This document shows positions 52,832 through 64,000 of a stretch of DNA of 64,000 bases, piece by piece. Numbering within the stretch: the first letter of the stretch is position 1; each line of letters opens with the position of its first letter. Source of the stretch: Anisakis pegreffii. Its lineage: Eukaryota; Nematoda; Chromadorea; Rhabditida; Anisakidae. The position numbers and the translations under genes were made by a program. The notes under the pieces are model-generated. The model worked only from the letters and a program-made list of their open reading frames with translations, was not told the origin of the DNA and made no database searches. The DNA is taken from NCBI GenBank assembly GCA_035041965.1, contig JAPYMA010000637.1:1-64000 (forward strand), written 5' to 3'.

Positions 52832-55800
52832 CATCAATTTTATGCTCGTCGTTACAAATTCACACGAACGGAATCGGTCACCAACAATGGATATTATATA
52901 CACGATAAACATCGCCGATCATGTATTATAAACGCATCAGCATGGCTCAGCAGACATTCAAAGAGGTTCAACTTCCATAGAATTCAAACAAGAATCTTCA
53001 TGCATTTCATTTCATTTTATTAGAGTGATTCACGAAATACGTATTTATTAGTGTGATTTTCATTACTGTCAATGTTTCTTGATTTCAAGCGTAACAATTG
53101 AGTTGGCTCAAAAATTTATCACTATAAATAATCTTCAATTGTATCTAGTCGATAAGATTCTCTCAATAATCAAGAGAATCAATTGATCTTAAGAGCATCA
53201 CGATTTTATGTTGATTCTATTCTACCGTTTTGAAAGGTGAATCACTCTGATGCATCAAGAATTCATTTCAACTTTTAAGTTGAATTTGTTGAAACAGATG
53301 GAACTGATATTTTACGAGAAATGTAGTGATCAGTTAGTATGCTTTCAGCTTTCTACTTTAGATATCGATAAGAAAAACGCTTGAACAGATAAATGCCTAC
53401 ACATATTGTTGCTCGAAAGGATAGATACTCATGAAATTTTTAATAATAGAACAGAATACTTACTGCTGATGGACGTGTAAAGTGGAAGCGGTATTCAAGA
53501 AGAATACTGCGAACGTTCGAAGTGAGAAATTTGTGAAATATGTGGCAAGAAATGGAAGGGAATTAATTGTGCAATTTAATTATTGCTATATCAACGGCAG
53601 TGGCTCACAGCTGTGAACAAGGAACATGAATAAATTCGATTAATGATTCAGAATTCGATCAAGAATTTCTTCGTTTCTTTAAACATAAACATATTTCCAT
53701 TTGAAATACATAAACATAAGCAGTGTGCTCGTTTCGCGATGCTGCTCCAACATTTCAAACAGCAATATCAAAGGAATAAAATTTCAGGAAATGGCAAGTG
53801 TCTGTTCCAACGAATCAAAAATAATACACATCATGAATGGAACGAATTTATGCTTATTCCCTTAGATCATAAAAATACGCATTCGTTTGCGAAGACATTC
53901 TGACACGCAAGAAGCGTTTTCATTTGTGATTGAAATAAGGAAAAGAAAAAGGTTGGAAGATGACGATAAAGTGAGAAACTGAATGATGACAACAGAAAGG
54001 TGGGAGATGAGTCGGCAGCTCGACTGCTTCTCAGCTTTCGTTAGCGATTGAACACTATCAAATCATATGATTGAATACACAATCGCATTCATGAGGCTCC
54101 TATGAAAATTCAGAAATGATGACGAAGCGATCATTCATTTTGGTTAGCATACCATTACACATGATTACATCATCGCTCATCTCGATCTCTTCTTCGCTTC
54201 TTTAAAATTTCATCGTTTCAAAATCAAATTTCAGTTACGTTCATTTCTCTTCAACAGTCTTGACAAAACTATTTGCAGCAAAATACATACAAAGTGCACC
54301 CGAAAAGACGGAGCAAAAGCTACAAAAAATTTTTTGTGGCAATTTGCAGCGATTGAAAGCGTAATAATTCAAAGCAGAAATCTGTGTTGATCCTGTTTTC
54401 ACTGAGCACAATCCCTCAAGTAGCAAGGGCATGATAAAAGCTGAATTTGCGTCAAGGAAGTGATTTTTGGCATGAATTCGCGCACAAGCGTTTAGCTGTT
54501 TGATAGCAGTCGAATGCATAGCGAAACGAAAAATTGATTCGAGAACACGACGAATTTCGTTCTCTTCTCATTCGTTTCTTTTCAGTTTTCTCCAACTGAA
54601 GATCGTTTCCGCGGACGGACGAAACAAATTCCACAGCGATCAGTCACGGAATTCAGTTCTTTCTGGGAAATAATTTATTTCGTCAATATCGAGCTGAATT
54701 CGGATGAAATTTGGAGAATTTAATGAATTTAATATGATCAAATCAAAAACAATCACATCGAATTTAGGCATAAATGTTTGAAAGATGACGAACACATAAG
54801 AAGTATAAACGATATCCGTGAAAATATGTATGTGTATTGACGACCGAACAAAGAAGTGAAAGGAAGATGACGCTGTGATAATTGATGAGTAGATAAAGAC
54901 ATGCCATGAGAAGAGTATGAGATTGTCAGTTAGCCACTTCGAAGTACGTGAACGACGAGAACTGAGCTGAATACTTATGGTGGTGATGCTGGTCTATTTG
55001 TTAGCTGACGGTTCGGTGAGAATTTTGAGAAGATGAAACGAAAATGAGATGAGAACAAGCATCTTGGAAAATGTTTTCGATTCAGCAATCGAATAGATGA
55101 TTCATTTGATAAGAAAATTTATAAAACAGAAGAAAATAAAATATCAGTTCTGGGAAGCTATTCAATCTATGAAATAAATGTTGTTCTATATCCTAGAAAG
55201 AACAAGCCCGTTCCAGAACCTGAAAAAAAAATTATTTCTCTTTTATTGGCTAGGGATCATTCACCAACTTTCTCGAAGAAAACATTTGAAAAAATCCCAG
55301 AAATCAGAACAATCTGAAAAGAAAAGTAAAGCCCGGTGATCACCATTCCCAGTTACTTAAGGTAAATGGTGAAGTGAAAGGAAGATGCTCTAACAGTTTT
55401 CAAATAAATGAAGTAAGGCAACAGTTTTTTCAATAATCAGAGAAGGTTCAACCGAAACATCCATCAAAAACCCAAATCGACTGATTTTTGTGATTCAATA
55501 ATCAGGAATAAAACGATTATGGTTAAGAATGTAGCTGAATGTAGTTCAACGGCCGAATGATGATGTTAAAGAAAAACGATAGCATTCATTCAATTAGCTC
55601 ACTTTTCGGCTCTTTAGCACATTTTCACAGCAAAGATAAAACTATGACAATGCAAGCGGTTCAATTACTGCGATTACAATGCAGCTGGATTCTCATGGTA
55701 ATAAATGGACTGAGAAAGGGGATCAAAAATGAAATTTTCTGAACATTTCTAACACTCATGAAAGCTTGACATTGAGTGATATATTTTACATAATCCCTGA

Positions 55801-57132
55801 ACAACTTCAATGATAATTCAATCTGTGGAGTGTGCAATAAGCACGTTTCGGATGGAGTTGAGTGTAAGCTGAAAAATTGTTTTCGATTGTGGCGAACGAA
55901 AACCAGGTTACGAGAATATGCAGTTGAGATTGCACAGCCGAACTGGGTTGCAGTTTCGATGAATTCCAAAAAATTTACAATCGAAAAGAATTGGAAATCG
56001 GTTCAGGATCACATTCTTTATCCCATAAATGACTGGAAATTATTTCGTTGCATGCAACAAAATTTACGGATCTTGTGCAATACTTTCTGTCTAAACTTCC
56101 GAGCAAGCTAAAATTACAAGTGATTATGAGTGTTCTGGACGTATCACTGTGTGAGAATACAACGATACGTCCGAAATATGAGTATACAATGAAAGAATAA
56201 CGAGGAGCCACGTAGAACTCTGTTGAATTGATTGAGATCGAGTAAGATTCGAACGCTTCGAACCCGTTTTTATTGAATCACATAAGTTTTGATCGAGGAG
56301 CATTCATCAACTGAAATAAAATTGAAGCTCAATGCTGGTTGAGTGATTTACTCGAGTTGGATAGGCAGTCTGAAAGAAATGAAATGATGGACAGAATGTA
56401 CAATGAAGGCTGCAATGGTTGTGCTGACAAGTGTGCTTTTGCTTGCTCTCTGAAAATCTTAATTAACTCGAACCTCTGAAACTTTTATGAGTGCTTCTTA
56501 ATTCATCATTCGCTGTTTTTGTTGGTCATTCAGTTATTCAAAATTATCAGTGTAAGTGCAAACGAAGTTCAATTTGCATGTTTATTCAAATGGAGTGTTT
56601 GAGATTAAAAGCTGAAAATATGATTAGTTGACATGACTCTGTTGTTAAATTAATGAGAAGTTCGAGTCATTAAATTCCTTTCAGATTTGTGATAATAATG
56701 AAGTGATAAGTCAAGATTCTGAAATGTTGCGTTCAATCTTCAGGCTAACCATAAACCAAGTGACGAGTCGATGAACGCAAAATAATTTTAGAATTAGACA
56801 AACATAACCGACCAACTAATGAAGGCTTAACGAGATGTTTACGGCTGTTTCGATCAATAACAATGAACAAGACATAAAAATATCGCTAATTTAGAAAGCA
56901 ATAAACTCGGATTTGTGTCCCATTTTTCGAAAGTAAACAAATTTTATGATTACGAAATGAGAATGCTAGCAAACAAATGAAGTGAAATAAGATTGAATAT
57001 TGCTGAAAATGAACTGGACAACGAAGTGATTGTGAGAAATTTTAATGAAGGTACTATGATAAGGCAATAAAATCTAATTTATATGAAATTTGTCAGTGAT
57101 TATTTGTTCATCCATTAACAGTGATGATTTAC

Positions 57133-57317
57133 TGAGGTGACATTTGATGATTTTTTGGAGGCAATCTCAGGGAAGTGAGCTGATAACGTTTTTGACTTGC
57201 AATGCACAGACGATCTCTACCCGCACTAATCGATATCGTACGTGAATGATCATTGTGATTACCGATCACTTTCGCAACACATCTAATACAGCACTCTATT
57301 ATTGAACAGTATGCATG
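57133..57317 (-). CDS. exon-like block, unknown
   Basis: On the minus strand GATATTTCAG precedes 57317 and CA|GTAAAT follows 57133, giving a 185-bp block open in one frame (includes HSRTISISAGRDRLCIASQK). Both splice signals are good. A phase-compatible block lies at about 55975-56110. No domain recognised. Confidence 0.25.
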
Positions 57318-57479
57318 CTGAAATATCATGACGCGATGAAACATTTACTGTGTATTCGAAAAGACATATTTTCAGTGGGAATCGATCCGATGAATCATTA
57401 AAATTCATACACACAATATAGGTGATCGAATATCCTCTGTGTTTTTATATGCTAATGTTATTAGGCATCGAGAGATAAC

Positions 57480-57587
57480 ATGGAAGATTTTGGACAGGCC
57501 AATGAGCAACGTCAACATGCGATGGAGCGATCATTCTCGCTTAATGAAAGCAGAAATAAAGCAGATTTCCTTTTCCCAACGCTTTGA
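57480..57587 (+). CDS. possible small ORF, unknown
   Basis: GTTATTAG (an acceptor) lies 19 bases before an ATG opening a 35-aa hydrophilic frame (MEDFGQANEQRQHAMERSFS at the start). A second frame across the same block (REITWKILDRPMSNVNMRWS) is also open, so the block may instead be an internal exon. Confidence 0.22.
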   Translation: MEDFGQANEQRQHAMERSFSLNESRNKADFLFPTL

Positions 57588-58412
57588 AGAACTTAGATAG
57601 GGAAGACAATCTCTAAGTGGAATGAAAAGAATCCGTCAATCCGAGATACCGTGAATGAGTTTTAGAAATTCACCTGGACTAAGACTACATAATGATAGGG
57701 AAATGAAACTTCACTCGTTGACTATTTGAATAAAGTCTAAGCATTATGCAATGGTTCGTTAGTTTGAAGACATCGTGGTCACCATTCAAAGGTATCGTTA
57801 GCTTTCTCACTTTGAAACTACTTGACCGAATACAACTCATCCATCAACTTATTTTCGAGGTGTTTCAGTGATATATCCAAGTTTGCAAACATTTGCAACC
57901 TGAATTTGAAAGGTTTTCAACATATCTGTCTGAAAACATTATTACCATGAAGTAAGTGCTTAGGATGAAAGCGTTTTATCAACGCAATGTAACAATCAAT
58001 TATTTCTAAGTCTGTTCTGACAGCACAGACATTGCTGACTCATCGCCATAAACCATATTAGTCACGGAAAATTCCATGGAAAGAATTCTACAATTTTGTC
58101 GAAAATCCATAGAATTCTAAAATTTTAAAAATTCCATTTCTCCTAAATAATACTCACGTGCAATCCTGGTATTTTAAGTCGCTGAAAAATGTTTTCGCTG
58201 AGTCGTTATGATAACGTTCCTGAGAAAATGTTTGTGCAAAAACGATGATCGTTTATTGATGGTCACACTCTCGATGCCCTTCATTCTCAAAGTACACATG
58301 GTCATTGCTCTCTTTCTAATGATCCATGCGACCATAATTCATCCCACTAATAATTTATTGCATTGCAGTGTAAAATCTGAAAACTAGCAGGGAATTGATC
58401 CATTGCTTTCAG

Positions 58413-60284
58413 GATCATCAAACAAGCGCTTTGTGAACACAGTTGAAAAATCCTGCAAATTTTATGAGAGAAAATTCGATCAACAATATTTTGCCCACCT
58501 TCACAGTTCCCCTGACCCCACTCATCCCTCCAAAGTGAGACTTTTCTCTCGACGAGACCCACTACTCTATACACTTGGTCACCAAATAAAATCTGTAGAC
58601 TAGTAACGCAATACTATGGTAAAATTAGAAATAGCGTTTTGAAGTTATCTTAAGTTCAGGTTGCCTTCGTCCAGAAAGAGGTTTTTGCAGTGTCGAAAGC
58701 AGAAGGTTCTCAAGTATCAAAAGAGTATATATGTTGTGGAGAAGCCATGCCAGTTCATCTGAATTTCCATAATTATCATGTAATATAACCGAGAAAATTC
58801 TATGTACCGCTAAACTATACACCTTCAATTTTTATGCAGACTATTAATACAATATTATTGAAAATTTGTTGTGATCAAACAAGTAATTTGCAAAAATTTT
58901 TGAACGATCATCGAAGAACTGTGTTGAAAGAATCAGTCTATAACGCATTCATAACTTTTACCCTCCACCCCCTTATTGTTAGATTCCTAAATTTATCCGT
59001 ATGGAAACACCGGTTTAGATAAAACGCATCAACTGATAGCTATCTGAGGATAATAAGAGATCAGCAGCTTAGCGAAATCATGATATTTGATTTATGAATT
59101 GAATTGCGGAGAGATGTGTTCTTTCTAAGAATTTTTTTTTAGCAAAAAATATTCGACTGCATTGTCTTAAAGCGTTTTGTATTAGGAGTGGAACGTTGCC
59201 TAAGGCTGCAGTTCAAAGGGTTTTCATGGTTACGACTTCTCTTCCATAGCGAAAATGTGTTTATGCCCCCTGAGGTGAGTATGCGTTTGATCGTTCACGT
59301 AAGTCAACTTTCATTGTACATTTCATTTACGGACGATTCAAGCTTTTCGATTACATCGTTTATGATATGAAACTGATAAAAGCACACAATGTAAACTTTC
59401 TTATCGATACAGCGTTCACATTTCTTTCCATCATGCACTTCCATTTCAACGTTGTCCTTTTTTCGTTCTTTATGAACAAAATTCACCTTTGTTAACAGTG
59501 CAGTTGGAAATTCACCTCACTTTACTTTTATGTTCAAAATGATCCGATTAAGTTGTGTGTTAAATGATGAGATTCCTTGAAGTTAATTTGGTCTCTTAAA
59601 AACGCTTCTTGGAATAATGATTCCCGTTAACAAGTCGGATGCTTAATGAAGTATTCAGGAGGAATAGAATTAAGAATATGTGGGCAACAGGAATTCGTGG
59701 TCCATAAATTCTTCACGCTTTAAGGATTGCAATGATTCGTTGATGGACAGACTTCTGACAATGTGTTTGGATGTGGCAAAATAAGGTCAAAGAACAAAGT
59801 TTACGTATTTCGAAAAGTTTTCATTTGCGTTGTTTTGATATGATTTAGCAACAGCAATTCGTGGTCCATTTACTGTAAATTCAATAATACATCGATATTC
59901 TCCTTTTGACTTACTTTAAATTATCAACGAGTTTTTAATATGAAACAATTTTTTCATTCTTATTCGTCACTTTTCACTTTTCACTTCAAAACTTCTTCCA
60001 GCCTTTGAAATGAGACAGTCCACTACCTTACAATTACGTTTATTTCTTCAACAACTACCTGCATTCATTAAGTTCTCGGCTTGTGTCTGCCCACAGAAAT
60101 TTCGAAAAATTTCGTTTTTGAAGTTCGGACTTTATTTAAATGGCATATTTCGGAAGTGCACCGTCCTTATGATGTGAGAAACGATGCAGAATCGAGCAAC
60201 AAATATAGCACAAGTGCACATGCTAGTGAATCAATTACTGAAGGGCGCAATGATGATTCAGTAGACGTCGTCTATCTCATCTGA
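58413..60284 (+). CDS. probable fragments of an unrecognised multi-exon gene
   Basis: Exon-like blocks on the + strand: 58413-58534 (acceptor GCTTTCAG, donor AAA|GTGAGA; CKFYERKFDQQYFAHLHS), 58840-58977 (acceptor TTTATGCAG; NLQKFLNDHRRTVLKES), 59186-59274 (acceptor GTATTAG, consensus donor GAG|GTGAGT; CLRLQFKGFSWLRLLFHSEN) and 60097-60284 (acceptor CCCACAG; FVFEVRTLFKWHISEVHRPY, then a Ser/Asp-rich tail ending VVYLI and a stop). The first two join in phase; the others need a missing exon or may belong to another gene. The last block resembles the cytoplasmic tail after helix 8 of a seven-helix receptor, but that is only an impression. No domain identified. Confidence 0.3.
59684..59869. repeat. 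spaced direct repeat of 22 bp
   Basis: GCAACAGGAATTCGTGGTCC.. at 59684-59705 and GCAACAGCAATTCGTGGTCC.. at 59848-59869 differ at one position. Confidence 0.7.
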
Positions 60285-60930
60285 AATGGCTAATTTCTGA
60301 ACGCTGTCGATATTCGAGTAGGGCTTATGCATTATGCACTGCTGCTATGTGTTTGTGTTGTTCGCCTTTGTCATCATTATCCAATTCCTTATAAATCCAT
60401 TTGCTGTGCACACGACTTCTCTATTTCATTGACTTCATTGTTCTATATTTGTTTTTCCAATGCCAATTTCGCTTATCCTCTTCACGAACGTTCACGCTTC
60501 GACTGACCAATTTCTCTCAAATTTATTACGAAATATTCCAGTTAATCGATTTTGCGATATTAATGCGCACATATTTTGCGTGTCGATTTCATTTTTTATT
60601 GATTGCTGACATGCTTTACGTCGCGAGAATAATGCAACACGAGGTGAACTGCTACGAATTCATTCATCACTGACGTTCAAGAAAATCAGTGCAGATTCAG
60701 TTATATTCGTATATTGATGTGTCTTGTGCGCTGATCAGTTGTGACCATCTGAGTATGGTTGATGGGAGGCAGCCGATAGGCTGACGATGATGAATTCGAT
60801 TGAAAGCAGATGAAAAGATAAGTAAATAAGATAAATTTTCAAATGAAACATTTCAAAGATAGGAGCAATTTAGAAGCATGTTGAAGAAGTTTGAGCGTTA
60901 TGAAGGGTCTTTATGTTGGAAAAAATATCA

Positions 60931-60958
60931 TTTTATTGACTCATTGCTGTCAATAAAA
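60931..60958. repeat. 10-bp perfect hairpin
   Basis: TTTTATTGAC (60931-60940) pairs with GTCAATAAAA (60949-60958) around an 8-nt loop. Confidence 0.7.
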
Positions 60959-61505
60959 TAGTTCTTCTCGCCTAGCAATTGTTCTTCTCTCTTAATGATG
61001 AAGTCAGGTCGGTCTGTTGATGGTATGTTTGAGGAGTTTCAGGCGAAATATCTTATCAATTATTATTTGTCTACAGTCCGCGAGTTTAACCTCGTTCACT
61101 AGCGATTTGTTGTTGAGGTGAACGAAGCGAATAAGTAGAAACATCGAGAAGGTCATGCCTCTCCTTATACCTCAAGTTTGTTTGCGATCGTGTGCAATCA
61201 GCACATCCGGAAGTGATGTCAGTTCTGAATTGTGTTCAGTTGATGATCCTTCAACTGATGTCTAACTAACCTTCTTTTCTGGTATTATTCATTTATTATT
61301 TGTTAATCATTGATATTAATCATTTATCCTCATTTGATTACACACATTGATACACTTTGAACACATTAATACACTTTGAATTGCTCAACCGCAGATGGTA
61401 GTTCTCATGGTTTTTCGACCGCAGACGTTATCTGTTATGGTCGTTTGTGATGTCACCAATCTTATTAGCAGTCGTAGTCTTTCTGACTCATGAAAGCTTG
61501 GGAAG

Positions 61506-61580
61506 CACTGGTAATCACAAGCACAACTACCACTGATAATCACAGACAGAATTACCGCTGATAATCACAAACTGAAAAAC
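61506..61580. repeat. 25-bp tandem repeat, three copies
   Basis: Three diverged units (61506-61530, 61531-61555, 61556-61580) built on CACTGATAATCACA. Just upstream, 61350-61450 shows two-copy repeats of TACACTTTGAA and ACCGCAGA..GTT. Confidence 0.8.
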
Positions 61581-62190
61581 AGAATTATGCGATAGCAATG
61601 ATATAATTCACCTACTTACAATTCCATTGGAGATTTCTTTTCGGTTTTATAACCATGAAATTGTTCCACATTTTATAATAAGATGAGTGAATGTAAGAAG
61701 AAATGTCATGGATATGTGTATGGAGCTGAGTAGAATCGGTATAATTTTAAAACGTACAGACGTTGAGTGTACGTAAAATCTGAAGAAATGGTCCTCCAAA
61801 TATTGCTATCATTGAAGGATGATGAACTGCAAATGTATCTTTGGCATATATTTTGTTGTTACTGAGAATATATTTCGTTATTGACTGTTTCAATTGTAAA
61901 ACAAAGAGATAATCCTTCAAAAAATGATAGAGTGATGTACACAAATGATAATGAAGATAATAAGATGCAACTGATAGCAGTACCAATAATTACGTTGTGA
62001 TTCATAAAGCAAGCATACTCCCTTCCTCTGATTCAGATAGACTCGCCACCCTTATTCCACTTCATAATATCATTAAAATCAATATTCGTAATTATTCATC
62101 CATTTAGTGTTCCATATTTGTGAATGCGTTCGAATTTCGATTATTTTTGTTTCCGTTTTCTCTTAAATTCTTTTTCTGTTTGATTTTCAG

Positions 62191-62298
62191 CAAGCACTCT
62201 CGTTCATGACAGTGAATGTCGTGCGATCTGAAGAGAGCACTGAATGCATCGATCAATTTGCTCATGATTCTTTGCTGTTCCGTTTAGGAGTTGATTGA
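62191..62298 (+). CDS. probable terminal exon, unknown gene
   Basis: A strong acceptor (TGTTTGATTTTCAG) is followed by 35 open codons with balanced composition (FMTVNVVRSEESTECIDQFA) and a TGA at 62296-62298. The upstream exons were not found and the family is unknown. Confidence 0.3.
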   Translation, partial: QALSFMTVNVVRSEESTECIDQFAHDSLLFRLGVD

Positions 62299-62865
62299 TG
62301 ATCTGCATATCTGCATTTGAAAGGATCAACTTCTCAACGTTCGAAAGAAAAACGTTTTAATATCCGTTCAAAAGTTCTACAAAAACTTGATTGACAACAA
62401 AAATTATTTTCAAGAAATTCACTGATTCACTGTTATGTTCGTCCTTAAGTAATCATTCTTTTCGCAATCATTTCTTTTGGAGGTACTAGAGGTTTTTTTG
62501 CTCCTCCTGAAGTCGAAAAAACTATTCCTGATAGGTTCAGTGAAGCAGTCCTCTTTTCGAGTCGTTTCAGTGATACATCTTTTAAAACATAATCATTTCA
62601 TCGTTTTTATTTTTTGTTCTCCATCACCTCAAGGACGTAAATAAACACGCGCTCACTTTTCGCAACCAATAATGGGGTGAAGGCAAATTTATTTATAGTA
62701 ATACTTGGACTCAGTGCTTCTTAATCGATTCTAAGCTTGGAATACACCTATTGATATCAAACTGACCTACTTCATGAACCGGCAAGGGAGACTATACGAA
62801 ATATAAACCCAAAGTTTTGCGATAAGAATCAAAGAATATACATATAATTTGCTGTGCAATGGACG

Positions 62866-63075
62866 ATGTATTTATTCTATGCAATTTGTGCAATTTACTT
62901 ATACATATTTACAGGAACATTCAAAAACGAATTTGCAACATTCAAAAGTTACAATGCTAATCAAAACATAAAATTGTGCTTGACTGAAACAAAAGTTAAC
63001 TTAAAAAATCCGCCGCTGTGTCGTTGTTTCAATTTTGTCTTCAGTGACTGTGAAGAATTGTCAAAGTTTGAGTGA
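62866..63075 (+). CDS. possible small secreted cysteine-containing protein
   Basis: ATG-started frame of 69 aa. A hydrophobic start (MYLFYAICAIYLYIFTG) could be a signal peptide; the rest is hydrophilic with Cys pattern C-x(16)-C-x-C-x(8)-C in the last half. Alternatively TATTTACAG inside it is a splice acceptor. No family recognised. Confidence 0.3.
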   Translation: MYLFYAICAIYLYIFTGTFKNEFATFKSYNANQNIKLCLTETKVNLKNPPLCRCFNFVFSDCEELSKFE

Positions 63076-63637
63076 TAACACTTCATACCATCAGTAATTT
63101 CTCTGTGCAAAATCGTTCATCTTCTCAGCAGGCGTATTCACGTATCCTGTATTGAACTCTTTCGTAGTGATTCTCCATAACAGTCGTAAATTTAGAGATC
63201 AAAAAGTCTTCGAACTGAAGAAAATTGATTTCAAATGATGACATTCAGAAAACGATCATTGCTTTATGTTATTAACGAGGATTATTCATAACGACTGTTG
63301 AAATCTACCATTAGGTGTGAATTGAAAGCAAGCATGTGTTTCACTGAAATACGATTCTCACATTCATATTCCCGGTGTCATCATGAATAAAACTCTTAAA
63401 ATAATCAATCAGTTATTGAGGTTTCACTAGCACCAAAAAATCAAATTTGTTCAATTTTACATCTGATCACATGCGAGTAAATCAGTAATCGATCTTGTCA
63501 TTTGCTATCATCATATGTAATGTGTAAATGAACGATTAAATATTACGCTCATAGGAATGAATGCATGTTCATATGTAAGCATATGAAAACAGTTGTTAGG
63601 GTGTTGAATTACTATTAAGGTGATATTGGTGCAAAGA

Positions 63638-64000
63638 ATGAAGAAAACAGCACTGGAGCCACCATGGCCAACCTGGGGGAAAATCAGACGTGACAGTATT
63701 GGCGAGCCAAGTGATTTTAGGTTCGTGTTCGATTGTCCAACATTGATTTCGTATTCTCACAACTGTAAAATTTCTGTCCAATATAAATGAGAAAGCACGA
63801 ATGTTGACATTGACACTGACGATTGATTTCTTCTTCATTTCAGTCTTCTGCATTAGACTGTAGCTATATCAGCGAAGAACAGCCAGAACTAATACCGAAA
63901 GGTATTAACAGATTTTGCAAGTTGCCGGAATCAATGAATAAACTTTGCGTTCATATAAGATGTTCCCGATTAAATGAGAAAATTGAACAGACAATTTTCA
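63638..64000 (+). CDS. start of an unknown gene, cut by the window end
   Basis: ATG at 63638; exon 1 probably ends at 63724 before GTGTTC (KKTALEPPWPTWGKIRRDS). Exon 2 starts at 63844 after CATTTTCAG and stays open to the window edge (CSYISEEQPELIPKGINRFC). Phase 0 joins them. Two Trp/Pro-rich residues groups and later Cys residues are visible, but no domain is recognised. Upstream exons are possible. Confidence 0.4.

Larger units (their letters stand above)
52832..58412. other. region upstream of co-SMAD, no recognised gene
   Basis: 52832-55500 is AT-rich with only unsupported frames (53643-53903, 54241-54519, 54452-54634). 55560-57600 is less AT-biased and has exon-like blocks on both strands: a Cys-rich + frame at 55830-56111, a minus block at 57133-57317, and a + frame at 57480-57587. 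None gave a family match. Confidence 0.45.
60285..63637. other. gene-poor interval near the right end
   Basis: No recognised gene. Contains a hairpin (60931-60958), a 25-bp tandem repeat (61506-61580), a well-signalled exon-like block (62191-62298) and a small secreted-type frame (62866-63075). Confidence 0.5.

Noticed and set aside
56221..56270. Possible tRNA from GGTTCGAA-like sequence (minus strand)
   Set aside because: No A box, acceptor stem or anticodon arm could be fitted around it.
60401..60673. 90-codon hydrophobic plus-strand frame resembling a membrane protein
   Set aside because: Phe/Leu/Ile-rich frames arise readily in T-rich DNA; no splice signals or periodic membrane segments support it.

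Overview
The window looks like nuclear DNA of a nematode. It is AT-rich and contains a long perfect block of the nematode telomere hexamer TTAGGC. It also carries a fatty-acid and retinol-binding (FAR) gene, a nematode-only family. Genes are split into small exons joined by GT..AG introns with TTTCAG-like acceptors, and several start codons sit just behind an unpaired acceptor, as expected for spliced-leader trans-splicing. I cannot name the genus. No tRNA, rRNA, CRISPR array or intact transposon was seen.

Layout: 1087-1937 is an internal TTAGGC array. 2676-7900 (+) is a ten-exon SH2 plus tyrosine-kinase gene, followed by a frame-broken stretch that may be the relic of a neighbour copy. 8722-10444 (-) is a FAR gene. 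10445-14836 has only weak coding candidates. 14837-20225 (-) is a JmjC histone demethylase of the KDM3/JMJD1 type. 21730-22204 (+) is a tiny two-exon CDC26 (APC/C subunit) gene. 22978-25532 (+) and 28276-30635 (-) are two DNase II genes facing each other, with six exons of identical length. 30636-36491 is mostly empty. 36492-40284 (+) is a GNAT-type acetyltransferase. 42054-44732 (+) is MAK16. 47470-52820 (-) is a co-SMAD (SMAD4/SMA-4/DAF-3 type). 52821-63637 has no recognised gene but holds several exon-like blocks, mostly on the + strand, that may belong to an unrecognised gene. A new gene begins at about 63638 and runs off the window.

The genes are unrelated housekeeping, signalling and secreted functions, not one pathway: chromatin (KDM3), cell cycle (CDC26), ribosome assembly (MAK16), TGF-beta signalling (co-SMAD), phosphotyrosine signalling, and secreted or lysosomal proteins (FAR, DNase II). 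Exon models were built by hand from reading frame, splice sites and remembered family patterns. All ten-odd splice phases of each main gene agree and each model totals a whole number of codons.

The most unusual material is the perfect internal telomere array, the cationic amphipathic tail found on only one of the two DNase II copies, and a set of short palindromic, locally GC-rich blocks that sit mainly inside introns, including a perfect 30-bp-arm hairpin.
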